From the NCBI GenBank assembly GCA_025963285.1, contig JAOPUX010000203.1, positions 1-39,586 on the forward strand: a stretch of 39,586 bases of DNA. Direction: 5' to 3'. Position 1 is the first letter of the stretch; every line of letters begins with the position of its first letter. Origin of the DNA: Jatrophihabitans sp. GTDB lineage: Bacteria > Actinomycetota > Actinomycetes > Mycobacteriales > Jatrophihabitantaceae. The position numbers and the translations under genes are program-made. The notes below the pieces were generated by a model. That model had not been told where the DNA came from. It was given only the letters and a program-made list of their open reading frames with translations, and made no database searches. Of the stretch, positions 25,738-33,980 are shown piece by piece.

Positions 25738-26313
25738 GTGCGCCCCGTCGACAAACCCACCACCACGCCTCCGCATGTCGTGGCGTGGTCGGGTAAGCAG
25801 TTCGCCGTGCGGGTCAACGACGCGATGGGGATCTACGCCACCGCCATGGGCTATCCACCGCACGCCGCAGGCCAGCGAGCGGTCACCGCGCGCCGGCACA
25901 CCGACAACCACGGCTTCGCCAGCCGGGCCGCGGTGCTCGACGACGGTCGGCTGGTGGGCTTCGGTTACGGCTACACCACCACCTCCGGGCAGTGGTGGCA
26001 CGACCTGGTGAAGCGGGCGCTGGGGCGAGAGCTGGCTGGGCAGTGGCTGGCCGACGCCTTCGAGCTCTCCGAGCTGCATGTGCTGCCGGAGTACCAGGGG
26101 CACGGCGCCGGGCGCGAGCTGCTGCTCGCGCTGGCCGCGGCGATCCCGCACTCGGCGATGCTGCTCTCGACACCCGACGCCGACACCCGCGCCTTCCGCC
26201 TCTACCGCTCGCTGGGCTTCCAGGACCTGCGCCGGCACTATCTGTTCCCAGGCGACTCGAGGCCCTTCGCCGTGCTGGGTGCTCGGCTGCCGCTGACCGT
26301 CGTCAGTGCCTGA
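25738..26313 (+). CDS. GNAT-family N-acetyltransferase
   Basis: A 191-residue acetyltransferase-fold protein. The acetyl-CoA-binding motif is LPEYQGHGAGRELLLALA, followed by the C-terminal FRLYRSLGFQDLRRHYLF typical of GNAT enzymes. The substrate cannot be inferred. I take GTG 25738, six bases after CACGAT (weak -10), as a possible leaderless start; ATG 25720 in the same frame is an alternative adding six residues. The last eight bases overlap the start of the carotenoid gene, so the next two genes may be read from the same transcript. Confidence 0.85.
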   Translation: MRPVDKPTTTPPHVVAWSGKQFAVRVNDAMGIYATAMGYPPHAAGQRAVTARRHTDNHGFASRAAVLDDGRLVGFGYGYTTTSGQWWHDLVKRALGRELAGQWLADAFELSELHVLPEYQGHGAGRELLLALAAAIPHSAMLLSTPDADTRAFRLYRSLGFQDLRRHYLFPGDSRPFAVLGARLPLTVVSA

Positions 26314-27091
26314 CGTCCACCGGATCAAGCCACCGGCACTGCTGGCGGGTCTCGGCGTCCTGGCTCAGATCGTCTATCCGATCGTGCACGGCCACGCACG
26401 TGACGTCGACACCGTGCTGGTGGTGCTGCTGATCGGCACGGCCTGCCTCTGGCATGCCCGCCGCTGCGGGCTGCTCCTGCCCGTGGCCGCGATCAGCGTG
26501 GTGGGCGGCTTCGCCGTGGAGCTGCTCGGGGTGCACACCGGCTTTCCCTTCGGCCGCTACCGCTACGCCGGCTCCCTCGGGGTGCGGCTGGACGGGGTGC
26601 CCCTGGTGATTGCGCTGGCCTGGCCGATGCTGGCGTGGCCGGCGGCCCTGGTGAGCCGGCGCCTCGTCACCGGGATCACCGCGCGCGTGCTGCTCGGTGG
26701 CTGGGCGCTGGCCACCTGGGACCTCTTCCTCGACCCGCAGATGGTGGCCGCCGGCCACTGGCGCTGGCGGCACCCCACGCCACATCTGCCCGGTGTGCCG
26801 AACGTGCCGCTGACGAACTACGCGGGCTGGCTGGGCGTGGCGCTCCTGATGTCCTTCGGCCTGCAGACGGCGCTGCGCGCCCACGAGCCGAACCCCCGCG
26901 GCGTGCCGATCCCGCTCTACCTCTGGACGTGGGCCTCCTCCACTCTCGCCCTGGCCGCGTTCCTGCACCTCGGCGGCGCGGCACTCTGGGGCGGCGTGGC
27001 GATGGGCTGCGTCGCGGTGCCTCTCGCCCTCAGCCTCCGGCCCGCGCACGAGCCGGTGGCACGGGCGTGTGCCGGACGGCCACGGGCATGA
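26306..27091 (+). CDS. Carotenoid biosynthesis membrane protein (CruF/DUF422 family)
   Basis: A 261-residue protein with about seven membrane helices. The family is recognised by FAVELLGVHTGFPFGRYRYA, VPLVIALAWPMLAW, WDLFLDPQMVAAGHWRW and PLTNYAGWLGVALLM. Characterised members (CruF, bisanhydrobacterioruberin hydratase) hydrate carotenoid end groups. The start is GTG 26306, inside the end of the GNAT gene; the stop overlaps the glycosyltransferase start (ATGA). The pairing with a CruG-like glycosyltransferase suggests the organism makes hydroxylated, glycosylated acyclic carotenoids, although no phytoene synthase or desaturase is in the window. Confidence 0.85.
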   Translation: MPDVHRIKPPALLAGLGVLAQIVYPIVHGHARDVDTVLVVLLIGTACLWHARRCGLLLPVAAISVVGGFAVELLGVHTGFPFGRYRYAGSLGVRLDGVPLVIALAWPMLAWPAALVSRRLVTGITARVLLGGWALATWDLFLDPQMVAAGHWRWRHPTPHLPGVPNVPLTNYAGWLGVALLMSFGLQTALRAHEPNPRGVPIPLYLWTWASSTLALAAFLHLGGAALWGGVAMGCVAVPLALSLRPAHEPVARACAGRPRA

Positions 27092-28164
27092 CCCGGCTGA
27101 CGACCCTGGGCAGCGCGCTGGCCGTGCTGGGTACGGCCCATGCCGCGCTGAACGCCCGGCTGGTCCGCCGCCCGCTGCCGGGCACCACCACGTCGGCGCG
27201 CATCTCCGTGCTGATCCCGGCACGCGACGAGGCAGCCACCATCGCTGCCTGCCTCGGCTCGCTGCGCGCGCAGGACGTCCAGGAGATCCTCGTCCTGGAC
27301 GACGGCTCCAGCGACGGCACGTCCACCGTCGCCGCCGCCGTCGGCGACCCGCGCGTGCGCGTGCTCACCGGCACCCCTCCCCCGCCGGGCTGGCTCGGCA
27401 AGCCCCACGCCTGCATCCAGCTCGCCGCCGCCGCCGACCCGTCCAGCGACGTCCTGGTCTTCCTCGACGCCGATGTCCGGCTCTGCCCGGGTGGCATCGC
27501 AGCGGCGGTGGCCCTGCTCGACGAGCACCAGCTCGACCTCGTCTCACCCCAGCCACGCGAGCTCGCCGAGACGGCGGGCGAGCGGCTCGTCCAGCCGCTG
27601 TTGCAGTGGTCCATCCGGACGCTGCTGCCGCTGCGAATCGCCGAGCGGAGCAGTCACGCCTCCCTCGCCGCCGCCAACGGCCAGTTCATCGCCGTCCGAC
27701 GTGAGGTGTACGAGCGGGCCGGCGGTCACCGGCCGGACGCGGTGCTCGACGACGTCGCCCTGGCCCGCGCCGTGCGTGCCGCCGGCGGCCGCGGTGCGGT
27801 GGTCGACGGCTCGGCCGTCGCCACCTGCCGGATGTATGACGGCTGGGCGGAGCTGCGCGACGGCCACGGCAAGTCGCTGTGGAGCGCCTTCGGATCGGAG
27901 CCGGGTTCGGCGGCCGTCTTCGCGCTGCTGGGCCTGGCCTACGTGCTGCCGCCGGTGGCCGCGGTACGCGGCTCGCGGGTCGGCCTGCTCGGCTACGCCG
28001 CTGCCGTGGCCGGCCGGGCGCTGGTGGCCCGCGACACCGGCGAGCGGGTCTGGCCGGACTCCCTGGCCCATCCGCTGTCGGTGACGCTGCTGGGCTGGCT
28101 CACCCTGCGCTCGCACCGTCTGCATCGACGGGGGTCCCTGAGGTGGCGCGGGCGCGCCGTGTGA
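27088..28164 (+). CDS. Family 2 glycosyltransferase, CruG-like
   Basis: A 358-residue membrane-associated GT-A glycosyltransferase. An N-terminal hydrophobic helix precedes ISVLIPARDEAATIAACLGSL; DDGSSDGT binds the nucleotide sugar, FLDADVRL holds the DxD metal site, and GGHRPDAVLDDVALARAV carries the acceptor-side acidic residues. C-terminal hydrophobic helices anchor it. Next to a CruF-type hydratase it is probably the carotenoid glycosyltransferase CruG; this assignment rests on the pairing. The ATG overlaps the upstream stop by four bases. Its last 65 bases overlap the end of the convergent phosphatidyltransferase gene. Confidence 0.83.
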   Translation: MTRLTTLGSALAVLGTAHAALNARLVRRPLPGTTTSARISVLIPARDEAATIAACLGSLRAQDVQEILVLDDGSSDGTSTVAAAVGDPRVRVLTGTPPPPGWLGKPHACIQLAAAADPSSDVLVFLDADVRLCPGGIAAAVALLDEHQLDLVSPQPRELAETAGERLVQPLLQWSIRTLLPLRIAERSSHASLAAANGQFIAVRREVYERAGGHRPDAVLDDVALARAVRAAGGRGAVVDGSAVATCRMYDGWAELRDGHGKSLWSAFGSEPGSAAVFALLGLAYVLPPVAAVRGSRVGLLGYAAAVAGRALVARDTGERVWPDSLAHPLSVTLLGWLTLRSHRLHRRGSLRWRGRAV

Positions 28165-28747
28165 GCTGAGCCAGCGCGATCACGCTGAGCCCGACCAGCA
28201 CCGCGGCACAGACCGTCGCCGGCCAGTGCGCCGTCGAGACAGCGGCGCAGAGGCAGGCCAGCAGCACGCAGATCACCCGGCTGGGGCGCTCGGCCACCGT
28301 GAGCTGCGCCCGCAGCAGCCCACCGCGCCACTCACGTAGCCTCTCCACCGCGAGCACCGAAGCAGCGGCGGCCGCCGCCAGCAGCGCCGGAGCACCGCAG
28401 CGCCAGAGCACCACGACGAAGGCGAGATCGGCGATCCGGTCGGCCAGCTTGTCGGCGCGGGCTCCCAGGACGGTGGCATGCTCACCGAGCAGGGCCACCG
28501 CGCCGTCGAGGGCATCGCAGAGCACCGAGCCGGCGATCAGCCCGAATGCCGGCCAGGGCCAGTGGCCGGCTGCGGCGACGACCGCGAGTAGCGCCCCGAG
28601 CACGGTGAGCGCCAGGGGCGGCACCCGCAGCCGGGCCAGCGGCGCAGCCAGCCACCAGATGCCGCGCAGCCAGCCCCAGAGCAGCCGGTTGCCGCGCGGG
28701 TCGATGCCGTGATGCAGGCGCGACCAGCCGGCCGCAGCCTCGCTCAC
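28100..28747 (-). CDS. CDP-alcohol phosphatidyltransferase family protein
   Basis: A 215-residue membrane protein with about six helices. The family motif DG-x2-AR-x8-G-x3-D-x3-D appears as CDALDGAVAL followed by G, D and D at the right spacing (GARADKLAD), but the Arg of AR is Leu. The four Asp that bind metal are kept. The enzyme class joins a CDP-activated lipid to an alcohol; neither substrate can be named here. The start GTG 28745-28747 overlaps the metF stop (GTGA). The 3' end overlaps the glycosyltransferase gene by 65 bases. Confidence 0.8.
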   Translation of the reverse strand: MSEAAAGWSRLHHGIDPRGNRLLWGWLRGIWWLAAPLARLRVPPLALTVLGALLAVVAAAGHWPWPAFGLIAGSVLCDALDGAVALLGEHATVLGARADKLADRIADLAFVVVLWRCGAPALLAAAAAASVLAVERLREWRGGLLRAQLTVAERPSRVICVLLACLCAAVSTAHWPATVCAAVLVGLSVIALAQLTRRARATSGTPVDADGASAG

Positions 28748-29628
28748 ACCCGTGCTGGCAGCGACAGTGCCGCCATCACCTCTCGGGTGGCCTTGGCGAA
28801 GTTGAAGGTGATGAAGTGCAGCCCCGGCGCGCCCTCGTCGACGAGCCGCTGCGCGAGCGTGATCGCCTGCTCGATGCCGAGCGCGCGCACCGCCTTCGGA
28901 TCGTCGGCCACCGCCTCGAACTTGGCGGCCAAGTGCGCCGGGAACGGCGCGCCCGAGAGCTGCTCCGAGCGGGCGATCGTGCCCATGGTGGTGACGGGCA
29001 TCAGGCCGGCGATGATCGGTACCTCGCACCCGGCCGCCGCCACCCGATCGCGCAGCCGCAGGTAGTCGTCGCCGTCGAAGAACATCTGGGTGATCGCGTA
29101 GTCGGCGCCGGCGCGGCACTTGGCCACGAACCAGTCCGTGTCGGCCTCGATGGAGGCCGACCGCGGGTGCTTGTACGGGAAGGCCGCGACTCCGACGCAG
29201 AAGTCGCCGTGGGCACGCAGCAGCTCCACCAGGTCGGAGGCGTACTCGACGCCGTCCGGGTGCTTCGCCCACGGCCCGGAGACGTCGCCGGGCGGATCCC
29301 CACGCAGGGCGAGCATGTTGGCGATGCCGGCATCGGCGAAGCGGCCAACCAGCCCGCGCAGCTCGGCCACCGAGTGGTTGACCGCGGTCAGGTGCGCCAC
29401 CGGCAGCAGGGTGGTGTCCTGGGCGATCTGCTCAACCACCGCGATCGTGTTGTCCCGCGTCGAGCCGCCCGCACCGTAGGTGACGGAGACGAAGTCGGGG
29501 CGCAGCGGTTCGAGCTCCCGGATGGTCTTCCAGATCCGTCGCTCGTCCTCCGCGGTCTTCGGTGGCGCGAACTCGAACGAGATCGTGGGCCGTCCCTCAG
29601 CCAGGCAGTCCCGGACCGTTCGCGTCAT
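28744..29628 (-). CDS. metF: Methylenetetrahydrofolate reductase
   Basis: FAD-dependent TIM-barrel enzyme of 294 residues reducing 5,10-methylene-THF to 5-methyl-THF for methionine synthesis. Family motifs are ISFEFAPPKTAEDERRIW with the catalytic Glu, VSVTYGAGGSTRD, LALRGDPPGD, ADYAITQMFFDGDDYLRL and the C-terminal GLHFITFNFAKAT. The start is ATG 29626-29628, six bases after TACGCT, indicating a leaderless transcript; the longer frame to 29772 would overlap the divergent gene. The phosphatidyltransferase gene overlaps its stop. Confidence 0.95.
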   Translation of the reverse strand: MTRTVRDCLAEGRPTISFEFAPPKTAEDERRIWKTIRELEPLRPDFVSVTYGAGGSTRDNTIAVVEQIAQDTTLLPVAHLTAVNHSVAELRGLVGRFADAGIANMLALRGDPPGDVSGPWAKHPDGVEYASDLVELLRAHGDFCVGVAAFPYKHPRSASIEADTDWFVAKCRAGADYAITQMFFDGDDYLRLRDRVAAAGCEVPIIAGLMPVTTMGTIARSEQLSGAPFPAHLAAKFEAVADDPKAVRALGIEQAITLAQRLVDEGAPGLHFITFNFAKATREVMAALSLPARV

Positions 29629-29634
29629 GCGCTC

Positions 29635-29644
29635 AGCGTAGTGT
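29635..29644. promoter_or_regulatory. Overlapping divergent -10 elements of metF and prenyl synthase
   Basis: On the reverse strand TACGCT (29635-29640) precedes the metF ATG by six bases. On the forward strand TAGTGT (29639-29644) precedes the prenyl synthase GTG by seven. The two elements share two base pairs, and only 23 bases separate the start codons. RNA polymerase should not occupy both at once. Confidence 0.65.
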
Positions 29645-29651
29645 CCGCGCC

Positions 29652-30716
29652 GTGGCAGAGCCCGGCGAAGCACCCTCCGACGAGGAGATTGTGACGCGCG
29701 TCGACCGCCTGCTGGCCCACTTCCTCGACGAGCGGGCCGAGAGCCTGGCTCACGTCGGGCCGGAGCTCGCACCGATGACCGAGGCCGCCCGCCGCCTGGT
29801 GCTGGACGGCGGCAAGAGGCTGCGCCCGCGCTTCGCCTACTGGGGCTGGCGTGCCGTGCGCCCGGCTACCGACGACGACGAGGCGGTGGTCACCGCCGCC
29901 GCCAGCCTGGAGCTCGTGCACGCCTGCGCCCTGGCCCATGACGACCTGATGGACTCCTCCCGCACCCGCCGGGGCAACCCCACCGCGCACGTCTCCTTCG
30001 CCGAGATGCACGATGCCGCGGGCTGGTCGGGGGCCTCGGAGACGTTCGGGGCCTCAGCAGCGATCCTGCTCGGCGACCTGCTGCTGGCCTGGGCCGACAC
30101 CCTCTTCGCCCGCGCGTGCCTGCCAGGCGCCCAGCGGGTCTTCGACGACATGCGCCAGATGGTCATGGCCGGGCAGTACCTCGACGTGCTGATCCAGGCC
30201 CGCGCGGAGTTCTCCGCCGACTCCGCCCTGCGGGTGGCCGAGTTCAAGACCAGCAAGTACACCGTCGAGGGGCCGCTGCACCTCGGGGCACGAGCCGCGG
30301 GTGCCAGCCAGCCCGTGCTCGCCGCGCTGACCGGCTACGCGATCCCGCTCGGCGAGGCCTTCCAGCTGCGCGACGACGTCCTCGGCGTCTTCGGCGACCC
30401 GTCGATCACCGGAAAACCCGCCGGCGACGACCTGCTCGAGGGCAAGCAGACGCTCCTGGTGGCGCTGGCGATGCAGGGTGCCACCGCCGCGCAGGGCGCC
30501 GCACTGCGGGCCGACCTCGGCCGGCGCGATCTCGACGCCGACGGCATCGCCTACCTGCGCGAGGTGATCGTCGGAAGCGGAGCGCTCGAGCAGGTCGAGG
30601 CGCGGATCGCCGCCCGCGCGGAGCAGGCCCGCGGTGCGCTCACCGACGTGCTGGCGCGAGAGGCACGCGACGCCCTCGACTCGCTGATCACCGCGGCGAC
30701 CCAGCGCCACGTCTGA
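29652..30716 (+). CDS. Polyprenyl diphosphate synthase (geranylgeranyl-type)
   Basis: Trans-prenyltransferase of 354 residues that extends allylic diphosphates with isopentenyl diphosphate. GGKRLRP is at 53-59, the first Asp-rich motif DDLMD at 97-101 (followed by RTRRG), and the second at Asp241-Asp242 in LRDDVLGVFGD. Small residues (Ala, Cys, Ala) before the first motif suggest a C20 or longer product rather than C15. GGPP could feed the nearby carotenoid genes. The start is GTG 29652 with a -10 at leaderless spacing. In mycobacteria a similar synthase gene (idsA2) lies in a related neighbourhood, as I recall. Confidence 0.9.
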   Translation: MAEPGEAPSDEEIVTRVDRLLAHFLDERAESLAHVGPELAPMTEAARRLVLDGGKRLRPRFAYWGWRAVRPATDDDEAVVTAAASLELVHACALAHDDLMDSSRTRRGNPTAHVSFAEMHDAAGWSGASETFGASAAILLGDLLLAWADTLFARACLPGAQRVFDDMRQMVMAGQYLDVLIQARAEFSADSALRVAEFKTSKYTVEGPLHLGARAAGASQPVLAALTGYAIPLGEAFQLRDDVLGVFGDPSITGKPAGDDLLEGKQTLLVALAMQGATAAQGAALRADLGRRDLDADGIAYLREVIVGSGALEQVEARIAARAEQARGALTDVLAREARDALDSLITAATQRHV

Positions 30717-30798
30717 CCCGCGCTAGTCGCGGATGCGGTGCCAGTGCCCCGGCAACGCGCCAAGCTCGCGCGGGGTGCCCGTTGTCGGACCCCGGTCA

Positions 30799-30804
30799 TA
30801 GTCT
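30799..30804 (+). promoter_or_regulatory. -10 element for leaderless DinB-fold gene transcript
   Basis: TAGTCT is followed by seven bases and the ATG at 30812, again the leaderless spacing. Confidence 0.5.
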
Positions 30805-30811
30805 CTCCGAC

Positions 30812-31342
30812 ATGCCGACCACCGCGCTCACCTCGCTGCTCACGGGCTACGACTACGTCACCGACCGGCTGCTCACCCGGCTCGACGGGCTGGGCGAGGC
30901 CGAGTACCTCTGGGAGCCGGTGCCGGGCTCGTGGAGCGTGCGCGAGGTCGCGGGCAGCTGGCAGGCCGAGTTCGCCAGCCCTGATCCGGTGCCTGCGCCG
31001 GTCACCACGATCGCGTGGCGGCTATGGCACATCGCCGACTGCCTGGCCGGCTACGTCAGCCCACACCTCGGCCCGTGGCCGCTGACGGTGCTTGACGTCG
31101 ACCATCGCTGGCACCCGAGAGTGGCACCGGCCCTGGACGATCTGCGCACCTCGATCGCGGTGTTCCGGGAGCGGATGGTCGCGCTCGGCGAAGAGGGCGG
31201 CTGGCAGCTACTCGGGCCGGCATGGGGTCCCTTCGCCGAATCGACCTGGATCGACCTCTTCGTCCACGCCTTCGACGAGGTGGCGCACCACGGCGCGGAG
31301 GTCGCTCTGCTCCGTGACCTCTACCTACGCCACACCGCTTGA
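30812..31342 (+). CDS. DinB-fold (DinB_2/YfiT-like) protein
   Basis: A 176-residue four-helix-bundle protein of the DinB/YfiT superfamily, unrelated to DNA polymerase IV. Three conserved His for metal binding are probably in IAWRLWHIADC and in LFVHAFDEVAHHGAEVALLRDLY. Relatives include bacillithiol/mycothiol-dependent transferases and stress proteins; the exact role is not clear. The start is ATG 30812. The stop (31340-31342) overlaps the -35 of the metY leader promoter. Confidence 0.82.
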   Translation: MPTTALTSLLTGYDYVTDRLLTRLDGLGEAEYLWEPVPGSWSVREVAGSWQAEFASPDPVPAPVTTIAWRLWHIADCLAGYVSPHLGPWPLTVLDVDHRWHPRVAPALDDLRTSIAVFRERMVALGEEGGWQLLGPAWGPFAESTWIDLFVHAFDEVAHHGAEVALLRDLYLRHTA

Positions 31343-31366
31343 CGCGGCATTGTCTATCTGTACGCT
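31339..31366 (+). promoter_or_regulatory. Promoter of the metY leader peptide
   Basis: TTGACG (31339-31344) and TACGCT (31361-31366) are 16 bases apart, one of the best promoter matches in the window. The expected transcript start, 31373-31376, falls on or just before the leader ATG at 31376. The -35 uses the stop codon of the preceding gene. Confidence 0.75.
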
Positions 31367-31375
31367 AGAAATGTG

Positions 31376-31444
31376 ATGCCCTATCCGATCTCGTGTCGCG
31401 AGATCGACCTGGCCCATTCGGCCAGCGCGCGCTGTCGGTTCTGA
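31376..31444 (+). CDS. Leader peptide upstream of metY
   Basis: A 22-codon frame beginning at or near the predicted transcript start. Its core SCREIDLAHSASARC aligns without gaps to the sulfite reductase leader core (SRRHIDLGRLAGAGC): 8 of 15 residues are identical, including IDL and the final Cys. It holds two Cys codons (TGT at 31394 and 31433) and ends Arg-Phe after the last Cys. It lies 87 bases before metY. The resemblance and position suggest cysteine-responsive translation control of homocysteine synthesis, which is inference. There is no ribosome site for it, as expected for a leaderless frame. Confidence 0.75.
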   Translation: MPYPISCREIDLAHSASARCRF

Positions 31445-31453
31445 CGCGCCAAC

Positions 31454-31500
31454 GCCAGCCAGCCATCCAGCAGCGCCGCCGGTGCCCGGCTCATCGCGCT
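31454..31500 (+). promoter_or_regulatory. Shared element GCCAGCCAGCCA plus hairpin before metY
   Basis: GCCAGCCAGCCATCCAG (31454-31470) repeats the element found before sulfite reductase. It is followed by a nested hairpin: AGCGC (31472-31476) with GCGCT (31496-31500), and GCCG (31478-31481) with CGGC (31487-31490). Within the leader frame CTGGCC (31409-31414) and GGCCAG (31420-31425) can pair with each other, while CTGGC can also pair with GCCAG here, so two exclusive folds are possible. Confidence 0.5.
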
Positions 31501-31531
31501 ACCTCGCCCTCGTTCGCATAGGAGTATTCGC

Positions 31532-32848
31532 ATGTCCGCAGCCTGGTCCTTCGAGACCCGACAGATCCACGCCGGCCAGACACCTGACAGTGACACCCAC
31601 GCCCGCGCCCTGCCGATCTACCAGACCACGTCCTACACGTTCAACAGCACCGAGCACGCCTCCGACCTCTTTGCCCTCAAGGAGTTCGGCAACATCTACA
31701 CCCGGATCATGAACCCGACGCAGGCCGCGGTCGAGGACCGGATCGCCTCGCTCGAAGGTGGCGTGGGCGCCCTCCTCACCGCCAGCGGCCAGGCCGCCGA
31801 GACCCTCGCGCTGCTCAACCTCGCCGAGACGGGCGACCACATCGTGTCGAGCGCCCGCCTCTACGGGGGCACTTACAACCTCTTCCACTACACGTTCCCG
31901 AAGCTCGGCATCACGGTGGACTTCGTCGACAACCCCGACGACATCGAGCAGTGGCGCGCCGCCGTCCGGCCCAACACGAAGGCCTTCTTCGCAGAGACGA
32001 TCAGCAACCCGCAGAACGACATCCTCGACATCGAGGCGGTGGCCGCGGTGGCCCACGAGGCCGGCGTGCCGCTCGTCGTCGACAACACGGTGGCCACGCC
32101 CTACCTGATCCGGCCCTTCGAGTGGGGCGCCGACATCGTGGTGCACTCGGCCACGAAGTACCTCGGCGGCCACGGCACGGCCATCGGCGGTGCGATCGTC
32201 GACTCCGGCAACTTCGACTTCGCTGCTGACCCGGCCAAGTACCCGAACTACAACCTCCCGGACCCGAGCTACCACGGCCTCGTCTACGCCCGTGACCTCG
32301 GCGTCGGCTCGCCGCTCGGCGCCAACCTCGCCTACATCCTGAAGGCGCGCGTGCAGCTGCTGCGCGACCTCGGAGCGGCCGTCGCCCCGTTCAACGCCTT
32401 CCTGCTGGCGCAGGGCATCGAGACGCTCAGCCTGCGCGTCGAGCGGCACGTCCAGAACGCCGAGGCGGTGGCGCAGTGGCTGACCAAGCGCGACGAGGTG
32501 CTCGGCGTCAACTACGCCGGCCTGCCTAGCAGCCCGTGGTACGAGCGTGCGCAGAAGTATGCGCCGCTCGGCACCGGCGGCGTGCTGGCCTTCGAGATCG
32601 CCGGTGGTGTCGAGGCGGGCAAGCGCTTCGTCGAGGCACTCGAGCTGCACAGCCACGTCGCCAACATCGGTGACGTCCGTAGCCTGGTGATCCACCCGGC
32701 CTCCACCACCCACTCCCAGCTCTCGCCCGCCGAGCAGCTGGCCACCGGCGTCACGCCCGGCCTCGTCCGCCTCTCTGTCGGTCTGGAGAACATCACCGAC
32801 ATCCTGGCCGACCTCGAAGCCGGATTCCGTGCCGCCAAGCAGTCCTGA
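31532..32848 (+). CDS. metY: O-acetylhomoserine sulfhydrylase
   Basis: PLP enzyme of 438 residues that makes homocysteine from O-acetylhomoserine and sulfide. It begins [20 protein letters not shown], typical of the Cys/Met metabolism family. The PLP Lys is Lys209 in [13 protein letters not shown], and [20 protein letters not shown] with an insert before the C-terminal domain fits MetY rather than cystathionine synthase or lyase. The ATG 31532 has AGGAG (31520-31524) at good spacing. It shares a transcript with metX, whose product makes its substrate, and is preceded by a leader peptide. Confidence 0.95.
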   Translation: MSAAWSFETRQIHAGQTPDSDTHARALPIYQTTSYTFNSTEHASDLFALKEFGNIYTRIMNPTQAAVEDRIASLEGGVGALLTASGQAAETLALLNLAETGDHIVSSARLYGGTYNLFHYTFPKLGITVDFVDNPDDIEQWRAAVRPNTKAFFAETISNPQNDILDIEAVAAVAHEAGVPLVVDNTVATPYLIRPFEWGADIVVHSATKYLGGHGTAIGGAIVDSGNFDFAADPAKYPNYNLPDPSYHGLVYARDLGVGSPLGANLAYILKARVQLLRDLGAAVAPFNAFLLAQGIETLSLRVERHVQNAEAVAQWLTKRDEVLGVNYAGLPSSPWYERAQKYAPLGTGGVLAFEIAGGVEAGKRFVEALELHSHVANIGDVRSLVIHPASTTHSQLSPAEQLATGVTPGLVRLSVGLENITDILADLEAGFRAAKQS

Positions 32849-33980
32849 AGCTCCGTCGGCTTCAGCGGGCTGGCGTGAGGGCGACCCGGTCGGCGCGCGG
32901 CGCTTCGCCCGGCTCGGGGCACTGAGCCTCGAGTCGGGTGTCGAGCTGCCTGCCGTCCGGGTCGCTTACGAAACCGCCGGCCTTCCCCGGCGCGACGAGC
33001 GCGGAGCGATCACCAACGCCGTGCTCGTGCTGCACGCCCTCACCGGCGACGCCCACGTGGCGGGTCCCGCCGGCCCAGGCCAGCCCACCGCAGGCTGGTG
33101 GGACCCCCTCATCGGGGACGCGCGACCGGTGGATACCGGGCGCTGGTTCGTCGTCAGTGCGAACGTCCTTGGCGGCTGCCAGGGCACGACGGGTCCGTCG
33201 TCGACCGCCCCGGACGGGCTCCCCTGGGGCTCGCGCTTCCCGGCGCTGACGATCCGTGACCAGGTACGCGCGGAGGCGGCGCTGGCCGACGAGCTCGGCA
33301 TCGACCGCTTCGCCCTGGTGGTGGGCGGTTCGATGGGCGGCATGCGGGCCCTGGAGTGGGCCGCGATGTACCCCGACCGGGTCGGCGTGGCGGTCGTCCT
33401 GGCCAGCTGCGCGGCGGCCACCGCCGACCAGATCGGCACGCAGAGCATCCAGGTAGCCGCGATCCGTAGCGATCCCGGCTGGCAGGGCGGTGACTACTAC
33501 GGCACCGGCGCCGCGCCATCGGACGGCCTGGGCCTCGCCCGCCGGATCGCGCACCTCACCTACCGCAGCGCCGACGAGCTGGAGCAGCGCTTCGGCCGGC
33601 GCCCGCAACCGGAGACCGGCGGCTTCGCCGTGCAGTCCTACCTCGACCATCACGCGGCCAAGCTCAACGCCCGCTTCGACGCCGGCAGCTACGTGACGCT
33701 GACCGAGGCGATGAACACCCACGACCTGGGCCGCGGACGGGGCGGGGTGGCCGCGGCACTCGCCGCCCTCACCACACCGGTGCTGGTGGCCGGCATCGAC
33801 TCAGATCGTCTCTACCCGCTGCAGCTGCAGCGGCAGCTGGCCGACCTGATCCCGACCGCGGAGCCGCTGCGGGTGATCACGTCCGCGCACGGCCACGATG
33901 GCTTCCTGCTCGAGACCGAGCAGGTGGCCGAGGTGATCGCCCAGGCCACCGCTGCGATTGTGCAACTCTCGCCGCGCTGA
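32829..33980 (+). CDS. metX: Homoserine O-acetyltransferase
   Basis: Alpha/beta-hydrolase enzyme of 383 residues that acetylates homoserine to O-acetylhomoserine, the substrate of MetY. The nucleophile Ser168 lies in [13 protein letters not shown]. Asp324 in [10 protein letters not shown] and His356 in GHDGF complete the triad. [14 protein letters not shown] is a further MetX signature. GTG 32829 lies 20 bases inside metY, giving coupled translation. Its stop codon forms the loop of a terminator-like hairpin. Confidence 0.95.
   Translation: MPPSSPEAPSASAGWREGDPVGARRFARLGALSLESGVELPAVRVAYETAGLPRRDERGAITNAVLVLHALTGDAHVAGPAGPGQPTAGWWDPLIGDARPVDTGRWFVVSANVLGGCQGTTGPSSTAPDGLPWGSRFPALTIRDQVRAEAALADELGIDRFALVVGGSMGGMRALEWAAMYPDRVGVAVVLASCAAATADQIGTQSIQVAAIRSDPGWQGGDYYGTGAAPSDGLGLARRIAHLTYRSADELEQRFGRRPQPETGGFAVQSYLDHHAAKLNARFDAGSYVTLTEAMNTHDLGRGRGGVAAALAALTTPVLVAGIDSDRLYPLQLQRQLADLIPTAEPLRVITSAHGHDGFLLETEQVAEVIAQATAAIVQLSPR

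Noticed and set aside
25314..25817. N-terminal extension of the thioesterase
   Set aside because: It would overlap the 11-residue-repeat gene on the other strand, and a -10 at leaderless spacing supports the internal ATG.
31445..31531. SAM or other known riboswitch before metY
   Set aside because: The stretch is too short and lacks the multi-helix cores of SAM riboswitches; the leader peptide explains it better.
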